Shown one piece after another: positions 26,727-35,742 of a DNA stretch of 64,000 nucleotides (positions within the stretch are counted from its first letter, which is position 1; each line of letters starts with the position of its first letter). Under the pieces are notes generated by a model that was not told where the DNA came from, searched no databases, and saw only the letters and a list, made by a program, of their open reading frames with translations. The translations under genes and the position numbers were made by a program. Origin of the DNA: Bacteroidota bacterium (GTDB lineage: Bacteria; Bacteroidota; Bacteroidia; Flavobacteriales; Flavobacteriaceae); NCBI GenBank assembly GCA_947447375.1, contig CANFJB010000002.1, positions 62,001 to 126,000 of the forward strand, read 5' to 3'.

Positions 26727-27194
26727 ATCATTCGAGATTAGTTTGAAAATAGTAATAGAAACAAAATAAACTAAAGTAAAAAAAGGAACTGCCGTTAATA
26801 ACCATCCTCCAAAACCACAAAGCAGTTCAAAGGAAAGGCGGGAAAGTGTCCCAAAAAAACTCTCCTGAAAAGAAGCAATAATTTCCTGAGCCGAATGATT
26901 GGATTGAGGAATTGAAAAAATAAATTCTCCAATATTTATAAAAGGAATAATCATTAACAATTGAATGGGCCACATAATGTAGCTTATGGCAATCATAATT
27001 GGTAAATTCAGCTTTCTTTTTATTGAAAGAACCGTTAACAAAAAAGTACTTACTCCAAGAATTGGAATAATTGAGATTAATGCCGAAACGAGAATGCATT
27101 GCGTTAATTGAATTGGTGTTAAACCTTGTTTAAAAAGCGCAACTGTTTTTGATTTTAAAGCTCGAAAATTCCAATTACTGCTCGTCGTTTTCAT
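26712..27194 (-). CDS. DUF2062 domain membrane protein
   Basis: 160 residues. Several hydrophobic segments (CILVSALISIIPILG, LPIMIAISYIMWPIQLLMIIPFI, WLLTAVPFFTLVYFVSITIF) make it an inner-membrane protein. The GLTPIQLTQCILVSA start and ISYIMWPIQL motif match DUF2062, whose function is not known. The ATG lies inside the end of the MFS gene (20-nt overlap), so translation is coupled. In some species DUF2062 domains are fused to glycosyltransferases; this is a stand-alone form. Confidence 0.82.
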   Translation of the reverse strand: MKTTSSNWNFRALKSKTVALFKQGLTPIQLTQCILVSALISIIPILGVSTFLLTVLSIKRKLNLPIMIAISYIMWPIQLLMIIPFINIGEFIFSIPQSNHSAQEIIASFQESFFGTLSRLSFELLCGFGGWLLTAVPFFTLVYFVSITIFKLISNDKNKE

Positions 27195-28440
27195 CGATGT
27201 CTTTTTGCAAGTCTAATTTTCTAAATGATGGGGAAGCAAAACCTGTAAAAACTACAATAATTAACGTCATTGTTCCGCCAAAAACTACCGAAGTTACTGT
27301 TCCCATTAGCTTTGCTGTCAATCCGCTTTCAAAGGCACCGAGTTCATTTGAAGAACCCACAAAAATTGAATTCACGGCCGAAACTCGTCCTCGCATGTGA
27401 TCGGGAGTTTTCAGTTGTAAGATAGTTTGTCTAATTACAACAGAAATTCCATCCACGACACCGCTTAAAAACAATGCTATCACAGATAACCAAAATAACG
27501 TTGAAATTCCAAAAACGATAATACATATTCCAAAGGCAAAAATGGAAAATAACAACTTCATACCAGCGTTTTTATTCAAAGGTACATAAGCAGAAATAAA
27601 CATCGTAATAAAGGCTCCTAATGCTGGGGCGGCACGTAAAACGCCAAATCCTTCGGGACCGACTTTCAAAATATCTTGTGCGTAAATAGGCAATAATGCT
27701 ACTGCGCCACCAAATAATACGGCAACCATATCTAATGAAATTGCGCCTAAAAGAGTTTTGTTATTATAAACAAATTTTACTCCTTCTTTCAGACTTTGCA
27801 TTATGGGTTCGCCAATTTTTGGATTTAAAATGGGCTTTTTGCTAATTTGACTTAATATAATTAATGCCAAAAAGGAACACGCTAAAACAAATAACATCGA
27901 TCCGTGAACGCCAATTATAGTTATAGAAAATCCAGCAACTGCGGGACCTAAAACGGAACTTATTTGCCATACCGAGCTGCTCCAAGTTGCGGCATTTGGA
28001 TACAGATTTTTTGGAACTATTAAAGATAGTAACGAGAAAATAGTAGGCCCTAAAAATGCTCGAACAATTCCGCCAAGAAACACTAAAAAGTAAATTGAAT
28101 ATAAAATTGTTTTGCCCGATAAATTACCTCTAAATGGTTCCCAAGTCAATAAAAACAAACCTAAACTAATAATTAAAAATCCAATTATGCATTTCAATAG
28201 CAAGCCCTTTTTTTCATTCTGATCGACAAAATGACCAGCAAATAAAGCCATAAAAATAGCGGGAACCACTTCCATTAAACCTACAATTCCAAGTGAAAGA
28301 GCGCTTTTAGTCAAACTATAAACTTCCCACTCAATTACAATAAATTGCATGGACCAGGAAAAAACCATAATAAAACGAAGCAACAAGAAAATATTGAATT
28401 CTCTTATTCTCAACGCTGCATAAGGATCATTTTTTGCCAT
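27175..28440 (-). CDS. Major facilitator superfamily transporter
   Basis: 421 residues with about 12 predicted membrane helices. GIVGLMEVVPAIFMALFAGHFVDQNEKKG contains the MFS motif-A region after helix 2, and DHMRGRVSAVNSIFVG is the equivalent loop in the second half, typical of the MFS_3 (Enterobactin exporter EntS/MacAB-like) branch. Likely an exporter; substrate unknown. The ATG begins immediately after the recJ TAA (no gap), and it overlaps the DUF2062 gene at its end. Confidence 0.9.
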   Translation of the reverse strand: MAKNDPYAALRIREFNIFLLLRFIMVFSWSMQFIVIEWEVYSLTKSALSLGIVGLMEVVPAIFMALFAGHFVDQNEKKGLLLKCIIGFLIISLGLFLLTWEPFRGNLSGKTILYSIYFLVFLGGIVRAFLGPTIFSLLSLIVPKNLYPNAATWSSSVWQISSVLGPAVAGFSITIIGVHGSMLFVLACSFLALIILSQISKKPILNPKIGEPIMQSLKEGVKFVYNNKTLLGAISLDMVAVLFGGAVALLPIYAQDILKVGPEGFGVLRAAPALGAFITMFISAYVPLNKNAGMKLLFSIFAFGICIIVFGISTLFWLSVIALFLSGVVDGISVVIRQTILQLKTPDHMRGRVSAVNSIFVGSSNELGAFESGLTAKLMGTVTSVVFGGTMTLIIVVFTGFASPSFRKLDLQKDIDENDEQ

Positions 28441-30141
28441 TTATGATTCGTTGTTTTTAATATCTCTCAATCGTAATTGAATTGAAACGGTGCCGTTCCA
28501 CTCGTTTTCATCTATGCAATAAGCTGCATCGAAAGGCTTTTTATTGGCAACTAAATTTAATTTATTTCCCATTCCGAAACCAATTGAGGCAATTCCCTGA
28601 GAATTATTTTGCTTTACAAATAGTTTTAAGTGCGATTGATCGGCGCCCATTAATTTTGGAAAACCAGTGTCATAAATGTTTTTTGAAATAAAAATAGGTG
28701 TCATATTCAAAGGTCCAAAAGGTTCAAATTGATTGATAATTCGAAGAAATTTTGGAGTAATTTGTGGAAAATCAATTTCTAAATCGATCGAAATTTCAGG
28801 TAATAAAAGTTCTGGATCAATGGTTTCTGAAACCACTTTTTCAAATGCTTGTTTGAAAGCCGCGTAATTTTCTTCTTTTAATGTCAATCCCGCCGCATAC
28901 ATGTGTCCGCCAAATTGTTCCAAATGTTCCGCACACGCTTCCAAGGCGTTATAAACATCGAATCCTTTTACAGAACGCGCCGATGCGGCTAATTTATCTC
29001 CGCTTTTGGTGAAAACCAATGTTGGTCGATAATAGGTTTCCATCAATCTAGACGCCACAATTCCTATAACTCCTTTATGCCAATTTTCTTGATAAACGAC
29101 AGTGGTAAAACCCTCGATTTCGTTATTTTGTTCTATTTGCGAAAGCGCTTCAATGGTAATTTGTTTGTCTAATTCCTTTCGGTCAGTGTTGTTTTTTTCT
29201 ATTTCTAAAGCAAATTGTTGGGCTTGCTCAAAATCAAATTCTGATAATAATTCTACTGCATGATTTCCGTGTTTGATTCTCCCGGCAGCATTAATTCTAG
29301 GCGCGATGATAAATACAACATCCGTAATATCAAGCACTTGCTTTTTTATTTGATAGGTAAGCGCTTTTATTCCTGGCCTTGGATTGGAGTTAATTACCTG
29401 CAGTCCAAAATACGCTAGCACCCGATTTTCTCCTGTCATTGGAACGATATCGGCAGCAATTGCGGTGGCAACTAAATCAAGGTATTCCGTTAAATTTTCG
29501 ATAGTTTGATTTCTGTTTTTCCCTAACGCTTGAATCAATTTGAAGCCAATTCCACACCCACACAATTCGTCATAAGGATAATTACAATCGTCTCTTTTTG
29601 GGTCTAAAACGGCTACTGCATCTGGCAGGAATTCTCCTGGTCGGTGGTGATCGCAAATGATAAAATCGATGTTTCGCTCTTTGGCATAAGCCACATGATC
29701 TATCGATTTTATTCCGCAATCTAGTGCAATTATTAATGAAAAATCATTGTCGTCGGCGTAGTCAATTCCCTTAAAAGAAATTCCGTAACCTTCATCATAA
29801 CGATCTGGAATATAAGTAGCTACATCGGAATAATAGGATTTTAAATAGGAGGATACCAATGAAACTGCGGTCGTTCCATCAACATCATAATCACCAAAAA
29901 CGAGAATTTTTTCTTGTTTGGCTATAGCCAATTCAATTCTTGCAACCGCTTTATCCATGTCTTTCATCAGATACGAATCGTGCAAATGGTCCAAGCTAGG
30001 TCGGAAAAAATCTTTCGCCTCATCAAAAGTTTCAATACCGCGTTGCACCAAAAGATTGGCCACATAATCTTCAATATTAAGGGCATTGGCAAGTTCGGTA
30101 ACTTTTTGAGGATCGGGTTTTGATTTTACTTTCCAGCGCAT
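28441..30141 (-). CDS. recJ: Single-stranded-DNA-specific exonuclease RecJ
   Basis: 566 residues. 5'-3' ssDNA exonuclease in recombination and mismatch repair. The DHH domain has FGDYDVDGTTAVS, ALDCG and ICDHHRPGE; the DHHA1 domain has GVIGIVASRLMETYYRP and FGGHMYAAGLTL. A C-terminal OB domain follows (about 450-566). Cytoplasmic. It lies 31 nt downstream of rsmI on the minus strand. Confidence 0.96.
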   Translation of the reverse strand: MRWKVKSKPDPQKVTELANALNIEDYVANLLVQRGIETFDEAKDFFRPSLDHLHDSYLMKDMDKAVARIELAIAKQEKILVFGDYDVDGTTAVSLVSSYLKSYYSDVATYIPDRYDEGYGISFKGIDYADDNDFSLIIALDCGIKSIDHVAYAKERNIDFIICDHHRPGEFLPDAVAVLDPKRDDCNYPYDELCGCGIGFKLIQALGKNRNQTIENLTEYLDLVATAIAADIVPMTGENRVLAYFGLQVINSNPRPGIKALTYQIKKQVLDITDVVFIIAPRINAAGRIKHGNHAVELLSEFDFEQAQQFALEIEKNNTDRKELDKQITIEALSQIEQNNEIEGFTTVVYQENWHKGVIGIVASRLMETYYRPTLVFTKSGDKLAASARSVKGFDVYNALEACAEHLEQFGGHMYAAGLTLKEENYAAFKQAFEKVVSETIDPELLLPEISIDLEIDFPQITPKFLRIINQFEPFGPLNMTPIFISKNIYDTGFPKLMGADQSHLKLFVKQNNSQGIASIGFGMGNKLNLVANKKPFDAAYCIDENEWNGTVSIQLRLRDIKNNES

Positions 30142-30172
30142 AGTGTGATTTTGAATGGGTTTACTATCTAAT

Positions 30173-30850
30173 TTACTTCGTTGATTTTCCTCCTACAATT
30201 ACTACAATTTCCCCTTTTGGAGGTTTGTTTTCAAAGTGAGTGAGGACTTCTCGAACGGTTCCACGAACATTTTCTTCATGCAATTTCGACAATTCTCGAG
30301 AAACGCAAATAGGTCGGTCTTCGCCAAAATACGTAATGAATTCCGTTAAGGTTTTGACTAATTTATGAGGCGAAACGTATAAAATCATCGTGCGCGTTTC
30401 TTCGGCTAAAGCCAAATATCGGGTTTGTTTTCCTTTTTTGTCAGGTAAAAATCCTTCAAAAACGAATTTGTCATTGGGTAATCCGCTGTTGACTAATGCG
30501 GGTACAAATGCAGTTGCGCCAGGCAAACATTCAACCGCAATTCCATGTTCAACACAAGCACGTGTTAATAAAAATCCGGGGTCTGAAATTGCTGGTGTTC
30601 CTGCGTCTGAAATCAATGCCATTGTATCGCCCGCTTTCAATCTTGAAATTAAATTCTCAATTGTTTTGTGCTCGTTGTGCATGTGGTGGCTGTGCATGTG
30701 GGTACCAATTTCGAAATGCTTCAACAATTTTCCACTGGTTCGGGTATCTTCAGCCAAAATTAAATCGACTTCTTTAAGCACTCGAATGGCACGAAAAGTC
30801 ATGTCTTCCAAATTTCCAATAGGCGTGGGAACGATATATAATTTTGACAT
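30173..30850 (-). CDS. rsmI: 16S rRNA (cytidine(1402)-2'-O)-methyltransferase RsmI
   Basis: 225 residues. SAM-dependent 2'-O-methylation of C1402 in the decoding centre of 16S rRNA. Motifs: VPTPIGNLEDMTFRAI, ILAEDTRTSGKLLKHF, ALISDAGTPAISDPG, CLPGATAFVPAL and the final PPKGEIVVIVGG. It lacks the extra C-terminal domain of the ~285-residue E. coli form, as is common in short versions. Tetrapyrrole-methylase fold. It lies between the acidic protein gene (45 nt upstream) and recJ. Confidence 0.94.
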   Translation of the reverse strand: MSKLYIVPTPIGNLEDMTFRAIRVLKEVDLILAEDTRTSGKLLKHFEIGTHMHSHHMHNEHKTIENLISRLKAGDTMALISDAGTPAISDPGFLLTRACVEHGIAVECLPGATAFVPALVNSGLPNDKFVFEGFLPDKKGKQTRYLALAEETRTMILYVSPHKLVKTLTEFITYFGEDRPICVSRELSKLHEENVRGTVREVLTHFENKPPKGEIVVIVGGKSTK

Positions 30851-30895
30851 AAAAATAAATTAAATTCAAACGGTATTGGTAAATTTAAATGGGAA

Positions 30896-31921
30896 TTAAG
30901 CGAATTTCTTCTCTACTATTTCCATAAATCGAGTTACATATTCTTCTTTTCCTTCCCAATTATCGTAATCGGGTTTAACCATGTCTTCAATGAAGTTTTG
31001 GGCTTCTTCAAAAGTATCAAAAGTGCTCAACTGAGAAACTACGCGGTTTAAATCTTCACTGCTTCCAGCAAATAATTGTTTTTCAAATGCAATTCTGTCG
31101 TTCAATCCGAAGGTTATTGTTTTTGCAAAAGCTTCGTTGATGCTTATTTCTTTATCAAATTCAAAGTTGGGAATCTCTTTTTCTACCTCTTCAATTTCTT
31201 CTGAAGCTTCCATTTCAAAAACTGGAGAAAATACAGTTTCTTCAGCTTCTGTTTCTTCTTCTTCTGCCGATTCTTCCTCAACTTCTTCTTGAATTGGATC
31301 AAAAACACGTTCAAAAACTGGCTCAGAACTAGAACCTAATAAATCTTCAAATGAAATTTGTTTTGCCTCGGTTTTTGGTTTTTTATCTTCAACTTCTTCC
31401 ACATTGAAAAGCTCAAAGTGAGGCTCGAATTCTCCTTCTTCCTCCTCAGACTCTTCTTCGTTTTCTTCAGATTCTTCTTCGTCAAATTCTTCCTCTTCAG
31501 TTTCCTCTTCTTCCTCGGAATCCTCTTCAGATTCTTCTTCGTCAAATTCTTCATCTTCTTCCTCCTCCATTTCATCTTCCGTTTCTTCCTCTTCTTCATC
31601 AGAAAAATCATCTTCTTCAACTTCTTCCTCGATTTCTTCAACTAATTCTGGTTGGATTTCGATTTCTTCAGGAGCAACGGCAACTTCTACTTCTTCAACT
31701 TCTTGTTCATTTTCTAGTGCGTCGTTGACTAATTCTTGAATGTTAGAATTTCCAATAGTTGGTTTTACATCCGAAAAGTTCTCTTCAACAAATTTCAAAA
31801 CCGACAATTTTTCATATAGTTTTTGAGTTTCTAAATGCAATTGCGCAAGATCTTCTTTGTTTTTTAGCTTTAAAATTCGGTGTGCTATACTGATTAAATC
31901 AGCTTCCAACTTTTTTTTCAT
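30896..31921 (-). CDS. Highly acidic protein of unknown function
   Basis: 341 residues in three parts: a basic helical N-terminus (about 1-60, KKKLEADLISIAHRILKLKNKED), a very Glu/Asp/Ser-rich middle (about 75-175, and again 205-245) and an ordered-looking C-terminus (about 260-341) with EAFAKTITFGLNDRIAFEKQL and DNWEGKEEYVTRFMEIVEKKF. No signal peptide. The conserved-looking ends with a low-complexity acidic linker suggest two interaction modules joined by a disordered spacer. First gene of the rsmI-recJ run; function not recognised. A long antisense open frame over the acidic part is a codon-bias shadow. Confidence 0.8.
   Translation of the reverse strand: MKKKLEADLISIAHRILKLKNKEDLAQLHLETQKLYEKLSVLKFVEENFSDVKPTIGNSNIQELVNDALENEQEVEEVEVAVAPEEIEIQPELVEEIEEEVEEDDFSDEEEEETEDEMEEEEDEEFDEEESEEDSEEEEETEEEEFDEEESEENEEESEEEEGEFEPHFELFNVEEVEDKKPKTEAKQISFEDLLGSSSEPVFERVFDPIQEEVEEESAEEEETEAEETVFSPVFEMEASEEIEEVEKEIPNFEFDKEISINEAFAKTITFGLNDRIAFEKQLFAGSSEDLNRVVSQLSTFDTFEEAQNFIEDMVKPDYDNWEGKEEYVTRFMEIVEKKFA
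31464..31552 (-). repeat. 29-nt direct repeat, 60-nt period, in the acidic region
   Basis: The same 29 bases occur at 31464-31492 and 31524-31552, offset by 60 nt (20 codons), in the Glu/Asp-rich part of the acidic protein. Slippage or recombination here would change protein length in 20-residue steps without a frameshift. Confidence 0.85.
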
Positions 31922-32005
31922 AACAATAGTATTATTTTGTGTGAGGTTGTTTCAGTTTAAAATGTCTTCTTTAATCTATTATTTACGCAAAGGAAGAAGT
32001 AACCT

Positions 32006-32028
32006 TTGATAAAAATTTTCTACATTTG
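32006..32028 (+). promoter_or_regulatory. Candidate promoter of tdk-murF/alr-mscL
   Basis: TACATTTG (32021-32028) fits TAnnTTTG; a TTTG ends at 32008, 12 nt upstream. The leader to the tdk ATG would be about 90 nt. Confidence 0.5.
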
Positions 32029-32120
32029 AATCGACGTAAAAGTATAAAATTTTCATATCGATTCGTTAGCGTTACAAAGTAATAAAAACTATTCATTTTA
32101 AGAGCAAGAAAAGTAAAAAA

Positions 32121-32741
32121 ATGTTTCTCGAAAATACAGTAAATCATAAAGAACAATTTGGTTGGATCGAAGTCATCTGCGGATCAATGTTTTCCGGTAA
32201 AACAGAAGAGCTAATTCGTAGATTGAAAAGAGCGCAATTTGCAAAGCAAAAAGTAGAAATTTTCAAGCCTTCAGTAGATACTCGCTATCACAATGAAATG
32301 GTCGTTTCTCACGATGCCAATGAAATTCGTTCTACTCCGGTTCCTGCTGCTGCAAATATTGCAATATTGGCTCAAGGATGTGATGTGATTGGAATTGACG
32401 AGGCGCAATTTTTTGACGATGAAATTGTAAAAATCTGTAATGATTTGGCAAACCAAGGAATTCGAGTAATTGTTGCTGGACTGGATATGGATTTTAAAGG
32501 AAACCCTTTCGGCCCAATGCCTGCGCTTATGGCAACCGCGGAATATGTTACCAAAGTGCACGCCGTATGCACAAGAACAGGAAATCTGGCCAATTATAGT
32601 TTTAGAAAAGCCGATGGTGACAATTTAGTTTTACTAGGGGAAACCGAAGAATACGAACCGCTAAGTCGTGCTGCCTATTTTTATGCGATGAAAGAAAATC
32701 AAGAAAGCGCAAAAGCGGCTAAAAAACCAAAAAATAAATAA
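32121..32741 (+). CDS. tdk: Thymidine kinase (type II, TK1-like)
   Basis: 206 residues. ATP-dependent phosphorylation of thymidine in salvage. P-loop GSMFSGKTEEL (about 22-32), DEAQFF (about 94) and the lasso-region VHAVCTRTG are present. Of the four zinc-binding cysteines of the TK1 family only the first is kept: the usual C-x-x-C reads CTRT, and the second pair reads LSRAAY. I recall the same pattern in other Flavobacteria, so it appears to be a lineage trait rather than damage. Cytoplasmic. First gene of a likely three-gene operon. Confidence 0.94.
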   Translation: MFLENTVNHKEQFGWIEVICGSMFSGKTEELIRRLKRAQFAKQKVEIFKPSVDTRYHNEMVVSHDANEIRSTPVPAAANIAILAQGCDVIGIDEAQFFDDEIVKICNDLANQGIRVIVAGLDMDFKGNPFGPMPALMATAEYVTKVHAVCTRTGNLANYSFRKADGDNLVLLGETEEYEPLSRAAYFYAMKENQESAKAAKKPKNK

Positions 32742-32748
32742 TTTAGAC

Positions 32749-35193
32749 TTGAGTTTAAACTCTGAAAATATAGCCCAAATTTTGAATGCCAATTGGTTTG
32801 GATCTTCAAACACTATCGAAATTTCTCATATTTCAATAGACAGCAGATCGATGCAAAATGGCGTTGGGACTTTATTTTTTGCATTGGTTGGACCCAATAA
32901 TAACGGACATAATTACATTGCAGAATTAATTCAAAAAGGAGTTCAAAATTTTGTAGTCAACTCAATTCCGGATAATTTAAACGGAAAAGCGAATTTTCTT
33001 GTGGTGGAAAACACCCTTGACGCGCTTCAAAAATTTGCTGGTTATTACCGAAATTTATACCATTTCCCAATAATTGGAATCACAGGAAGTAACGGAAAAA
33101 CGATTGTAAAAGAATGGCTGAATTTTCTTTTGAGCCCCGATTTTTCAATTATTAGAAGTCCGAAAAGTTATAATTCTCAAGTGGGTGTTCCGTTGTCAAT
33201 TATTTCAATAAATGAAAATCACAACCTTGGAATATTTGAAGCTGGAATTTCTACCACCAACGAAATGAGTAAGCTGGAGCAAATTATCAGACCTACAATT
33301 GGGATTTTAACTAATTTAGGTTCGGCTCATGACGAAGGATTTGCCAATTTTGAACAAAAAATTAAAGAGAAAGTTGGGCTTTTTGCAAATGCTGAAATCT
33401 TAATTTATAAAAAAGACAAATTGGTTGACGCGTTTTTAAATTCCAATTTGAAAACCTTCTCTTGGTCTTTCCACGATTCAACTGCTGATGTATTTATTTC
33501 GCAAAAATCACTTTCCGATAAAACGATTCTTGAAGTCAATTTTTCAGGGAAAAAATTCGAAATTACCATTCCATTTAAAGACAATGCTTCAATAGAAAAT
33601 GCCATTCACTGCCTGATGGTTTTATTGTATTTAAAATACGATACTTCGGTGATTCAAAGCCGTTTGGAATTGCTTTATCCGGTGGAAATGAGATTGAAAG
33701 TAAAAACTGGAATTCATAATTGCACGCTTATTGACGATAGTTATAGTTCTGATTTTCAATCGTTAAAAATTGCTTTGGATTTTCTTGAAAGTCAAAAACA
33801 ACATGTCAATAAAACGATAATTCTATCTGATATATTTCAAAGTGGTTTGTCAAATGACGATTTGTATTCTAAAGTTTCAGAGTTAATAGTTTCCAATAAA
33901 ATCAATCGTGTGATTGGTATTGGAGAAACTATATCCGAGTATAAAAACAAGTTTGTAAACTGCATTACTTATAAAAATACCGAAGCTTTTATTGCCGATT
34001 TTAATTCGCTTAATTTTGGCAGTGAAACCATCTTAATTAAAGGTGCAAGAGTATTTGAATTTGAAAAAATCGTGCATTTATTGGAAGAAAAAACACACGA
34101 AACAGTACTTGAAATCAATCTAAACGCTATTAGTCACAACTTAAATTATTACAAATCTAAGTTGGAACCTGCTACCAAAATTATGGTGATGGTTAAGGCT
34201 TTTGGCTATGGAAATGGAGGGTTTGAAATTGCAAAATTATTAGAACACCACCATGTAGATTATTTAGGAGTGGCTTTCGCCGATGAAGGAATTACTTTGA
34301 AAAATGCAGGAATTAAGTTGCCAATTATGGTCTTAAATCCAGAAAGCACTAGTTTTTCAGCAATTATTCAACACCATTTAGAACCTGAAATTTATAGTTT
34401 GAAAGGATTGAGTTCCTTTTTACAAATAGCAAAAAACAATCATTTGGAAAATTATCCAATTCATATAAAATTGGATACCGGAATGCACCGATTGGGATTT
34501 GAAGAAGATAATATTGAGGCGCTAATTTCAATTTTGAAAGATAATAAATCAGTAAAAGTGAAAAGTATTTTGTCGCATATGGCAACCAGCGATTCTATGG
34601 ATAATAGAGATTTTGCTCTTTACCAAATTCAATTATTTGAAAAATTATCTTCAAAAATTATATCTGAATTAAATATAACACCGATTCGTCATTTATTAAA
34701 TACTTCGGGAATTAGTAATTTCCCAGAAGCACAATTGGATATGGTTCGCCTTGGAATTGGATTGTATGGCGTTTCAAATGACCCTCAAGAACAACGGTTT
34801 TTAGAAAACGTGGGGACATTAAAATCCATAATTTCTCAGATAAGAATTTTAAAAGAGGGAGAAAGCGTGGGCTACGGCAGACGATTTATAGCTCAGAAAG
34901 AAACTACTATAGCTACAATTCCTATTGGTTATGCCGACGGAATTTCTAGACATTGGGGAAATGGAGTGGGATTTGTAACTATTAACGGTCAAAAAGCTAC
35001 AATTGTAGGAAGTATTTGTATGGATATGTTGATGGCCGATGTTTCCGAAATTGATTGTCGTGAAGGCGATGAAGTTGTTTTATTTGGTGAAAACCCAACG
35101 GTGAGTTTCATTGCTGAAAAATTAGGAACGATTTCATATGAAATTCTAACCAGCATTTCCCAAAGGGTAAAACGTGTTTTTTATAGAGAATAA
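32749..35193 (+). CDS. Bifunctional MurF-like ligase / alanine racemase
   Basis: 814 residues. The N-terminal half (1 to about 450) is UDP-MurNAc-tripeptide:D-Ala-D-Ala ligase with P-loop GITGSNGKT (110-118). The C-terminal half (about 455-814) is alanine racemase, with the PLP lysine Lys483 in MVKAFGYGNGG and a Tyr in VGYGRR (the expected second base), then IPIGYADG. This fusion is known in Bacteroidetes and joins D-Ala supply with its use in peptidoglycan. It starts at a TTG (32749), since the first in-frame ATG falls inside the conserved N-terminus. The gap to tdk is 7 nt. Cytoplasmic. Confidence 0.93.
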   Translation: MSLNSENIAQILNANWFGSSNTIEISHISIDSRSMQNGVGTLFFALVGPNNNGHNYIAELIQKGVQNFVVNSIPDNLNGKANFLVVENTLDALQKFAGYYRNLYHFPIIGITGSNGKTIVKEWLNFLLSPDFSIIRSPKSYNSQVGVPLSIISINENHNLGIFEAGISTTNEMSKLEQIIRPTIGILTNLGSAHDEGFANFEQKIKEKVGLFANAEILIYKKDKLVDAFLNSNLKTFSWSFHDSTADVFISQKSLSDKTILEVNFSGKKFEITIPFKDNASIENAIHCLMVLLYLKYDTSVIQSRLELLYPVEMRLKVKTGIHNCTLIDDSYSSDFQSLKIALDFLESQKQHVNKTIILSDIFQSGLSNDDLYSKVSELIVSNKINRVIGIGETISEYKNKFVNCITYKNTEAFIADFNSLNFGSETILIKGARVFEFEKIVHLLEEKTHETVLEINLNAISHNLNYYKSKLEPATKIMVMVKAFGYGNGGFEIAKLLEHHHVDYLGVAFADEGITLKNAGIKLPIMVLNPESTSFSAIIQHHLEPEIYSLKGLSSFLQIAKNNHLENYPIHIKLDTGMHRLGFEEDNIEALISILKDNKSVKVKSILSHMATSDSMDNRDFALYQIQLFEKLSSKIISELNITPIRHLLNTSGISNFPEAQLDMVRLGIGLYGVSNDPQEQRFLENVGTLKSIISQIRILKEGESVGYGRRFIAQKETTIATIPIGYADGISRHWGNGVGFVTINGQKATIVGSICMDMLMADVSEIDCREGDEVVLFGENPTVSFIAEKLGTISYEILTSISQRVKRVFYRE

Positions 35194-35208
35194 TTAAAAA
35201 CCATTTTT

Positions 35209-35589
35209 ATGAAAATGATATCTGAATTTAAGGCCTTTGCGATGAAAGGCAACGTGATTGAATTGGCAATAGGGGTTGTAATTGGAGCAGCATTTGGAAA
35301 AATCATCAGTTCTTTAATTGACGATGTGATTACGCCACTTATTTTAAAACCTGCATTAGAAGCAGCAAAAATTACGGAAATTGATCAATTGGTGGCTTTT
35401 GGAGGAGTGAAATATGGAGTTTTTATTTCGTCGTTAATTAATTTTATAATCGTTTCATTCGTATTGTTTTTGGTGGTAAAAGCTGTAAATGTTTATAAAA
35501 AGAAAAACGGAATTGACGACGATCAAGAAAAGAAAGGTCCAACTCAAGAAGAATTACTAACAGAAATTCGAGATTTATTAAAAAAATAA
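35209..35589 (+). CDS. mscL: Large-conductance mechanosensitive channel MscL
   Basis: 126 residues. Homopentameric inner-membrane channel that opens on osmotic downshock. The N-terminal amphipathic helix and TM1 (EFKAFAMKGNVIELAIGVVIGAAFGKI) carry the family signature; TM2 is FISSLINFIIVSFVLFLVVKAVN, followed by a charged C-terminal helical bundle with EELLTEIRDLL. It lies 15 nt after murF-alr and is followed by a strong terminator. Confidence 0.97.
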   Translation: MKMISEFKAFAMKGNVIELAIGVVIGAAFGKIISSLIDDVITPLILKPALEAAKITEIDQLVAFGGVKYGVFISSLINFIIVSFVLFLVVKAVNVYKKKNGIDDDQEKKGPTQEELLTEIRDLLKK

Positions 35590-35616
35590 TACCGCTACAT
35601 TATATATTCTAATTTA

Positions 35617-35644
35617 AACCACGCCTTGAGCGTGGTTCTTTTTT
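35617..35644 (+). terminator. Intrinsic terminator after mscL
   Basis: 8-bp GC-containing stem AACCACGC (35617-35624) / GCGTGGTT (35630-35637), 5-nt loop, then CTTTTTTG. Confidence 0.88.
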
Positions 35645-35680
35645 GTTATATCCATAACAATTGTTGGATTTTTGTTAAGC

Positions 35681-35713
35681 TTGTTATTTTGAAATGAAGA
35701 TTATGTACTTTTG
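35681..35713 (+). promoter_or_regulatory. Promoter of asd
   Basis: TTG (35681-35683), 22-nt spacer, TACTTTTG (35706-35713): consensus -33/-7 with normal spacing, 29 nt before the ATG. Confidence 0.7.
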
Positions 35714-35742
35714 CAAAGCAAATTAATTAAAATTAAAAAAAT

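Noticed and set aside
30390..30863. 157-codon plus-strand open frame opposite rsmI
   Set aside because: rsmI motifs on the other strand are complete, and the antisense product has no recognisable features.
31358..31645. Phe-rich open frame opposite the acidic protein
   Set aside because: It is the complement of GAA/GAG-rich codons; the apparent hydrophobic protein is an artefact of the acidic repeat.
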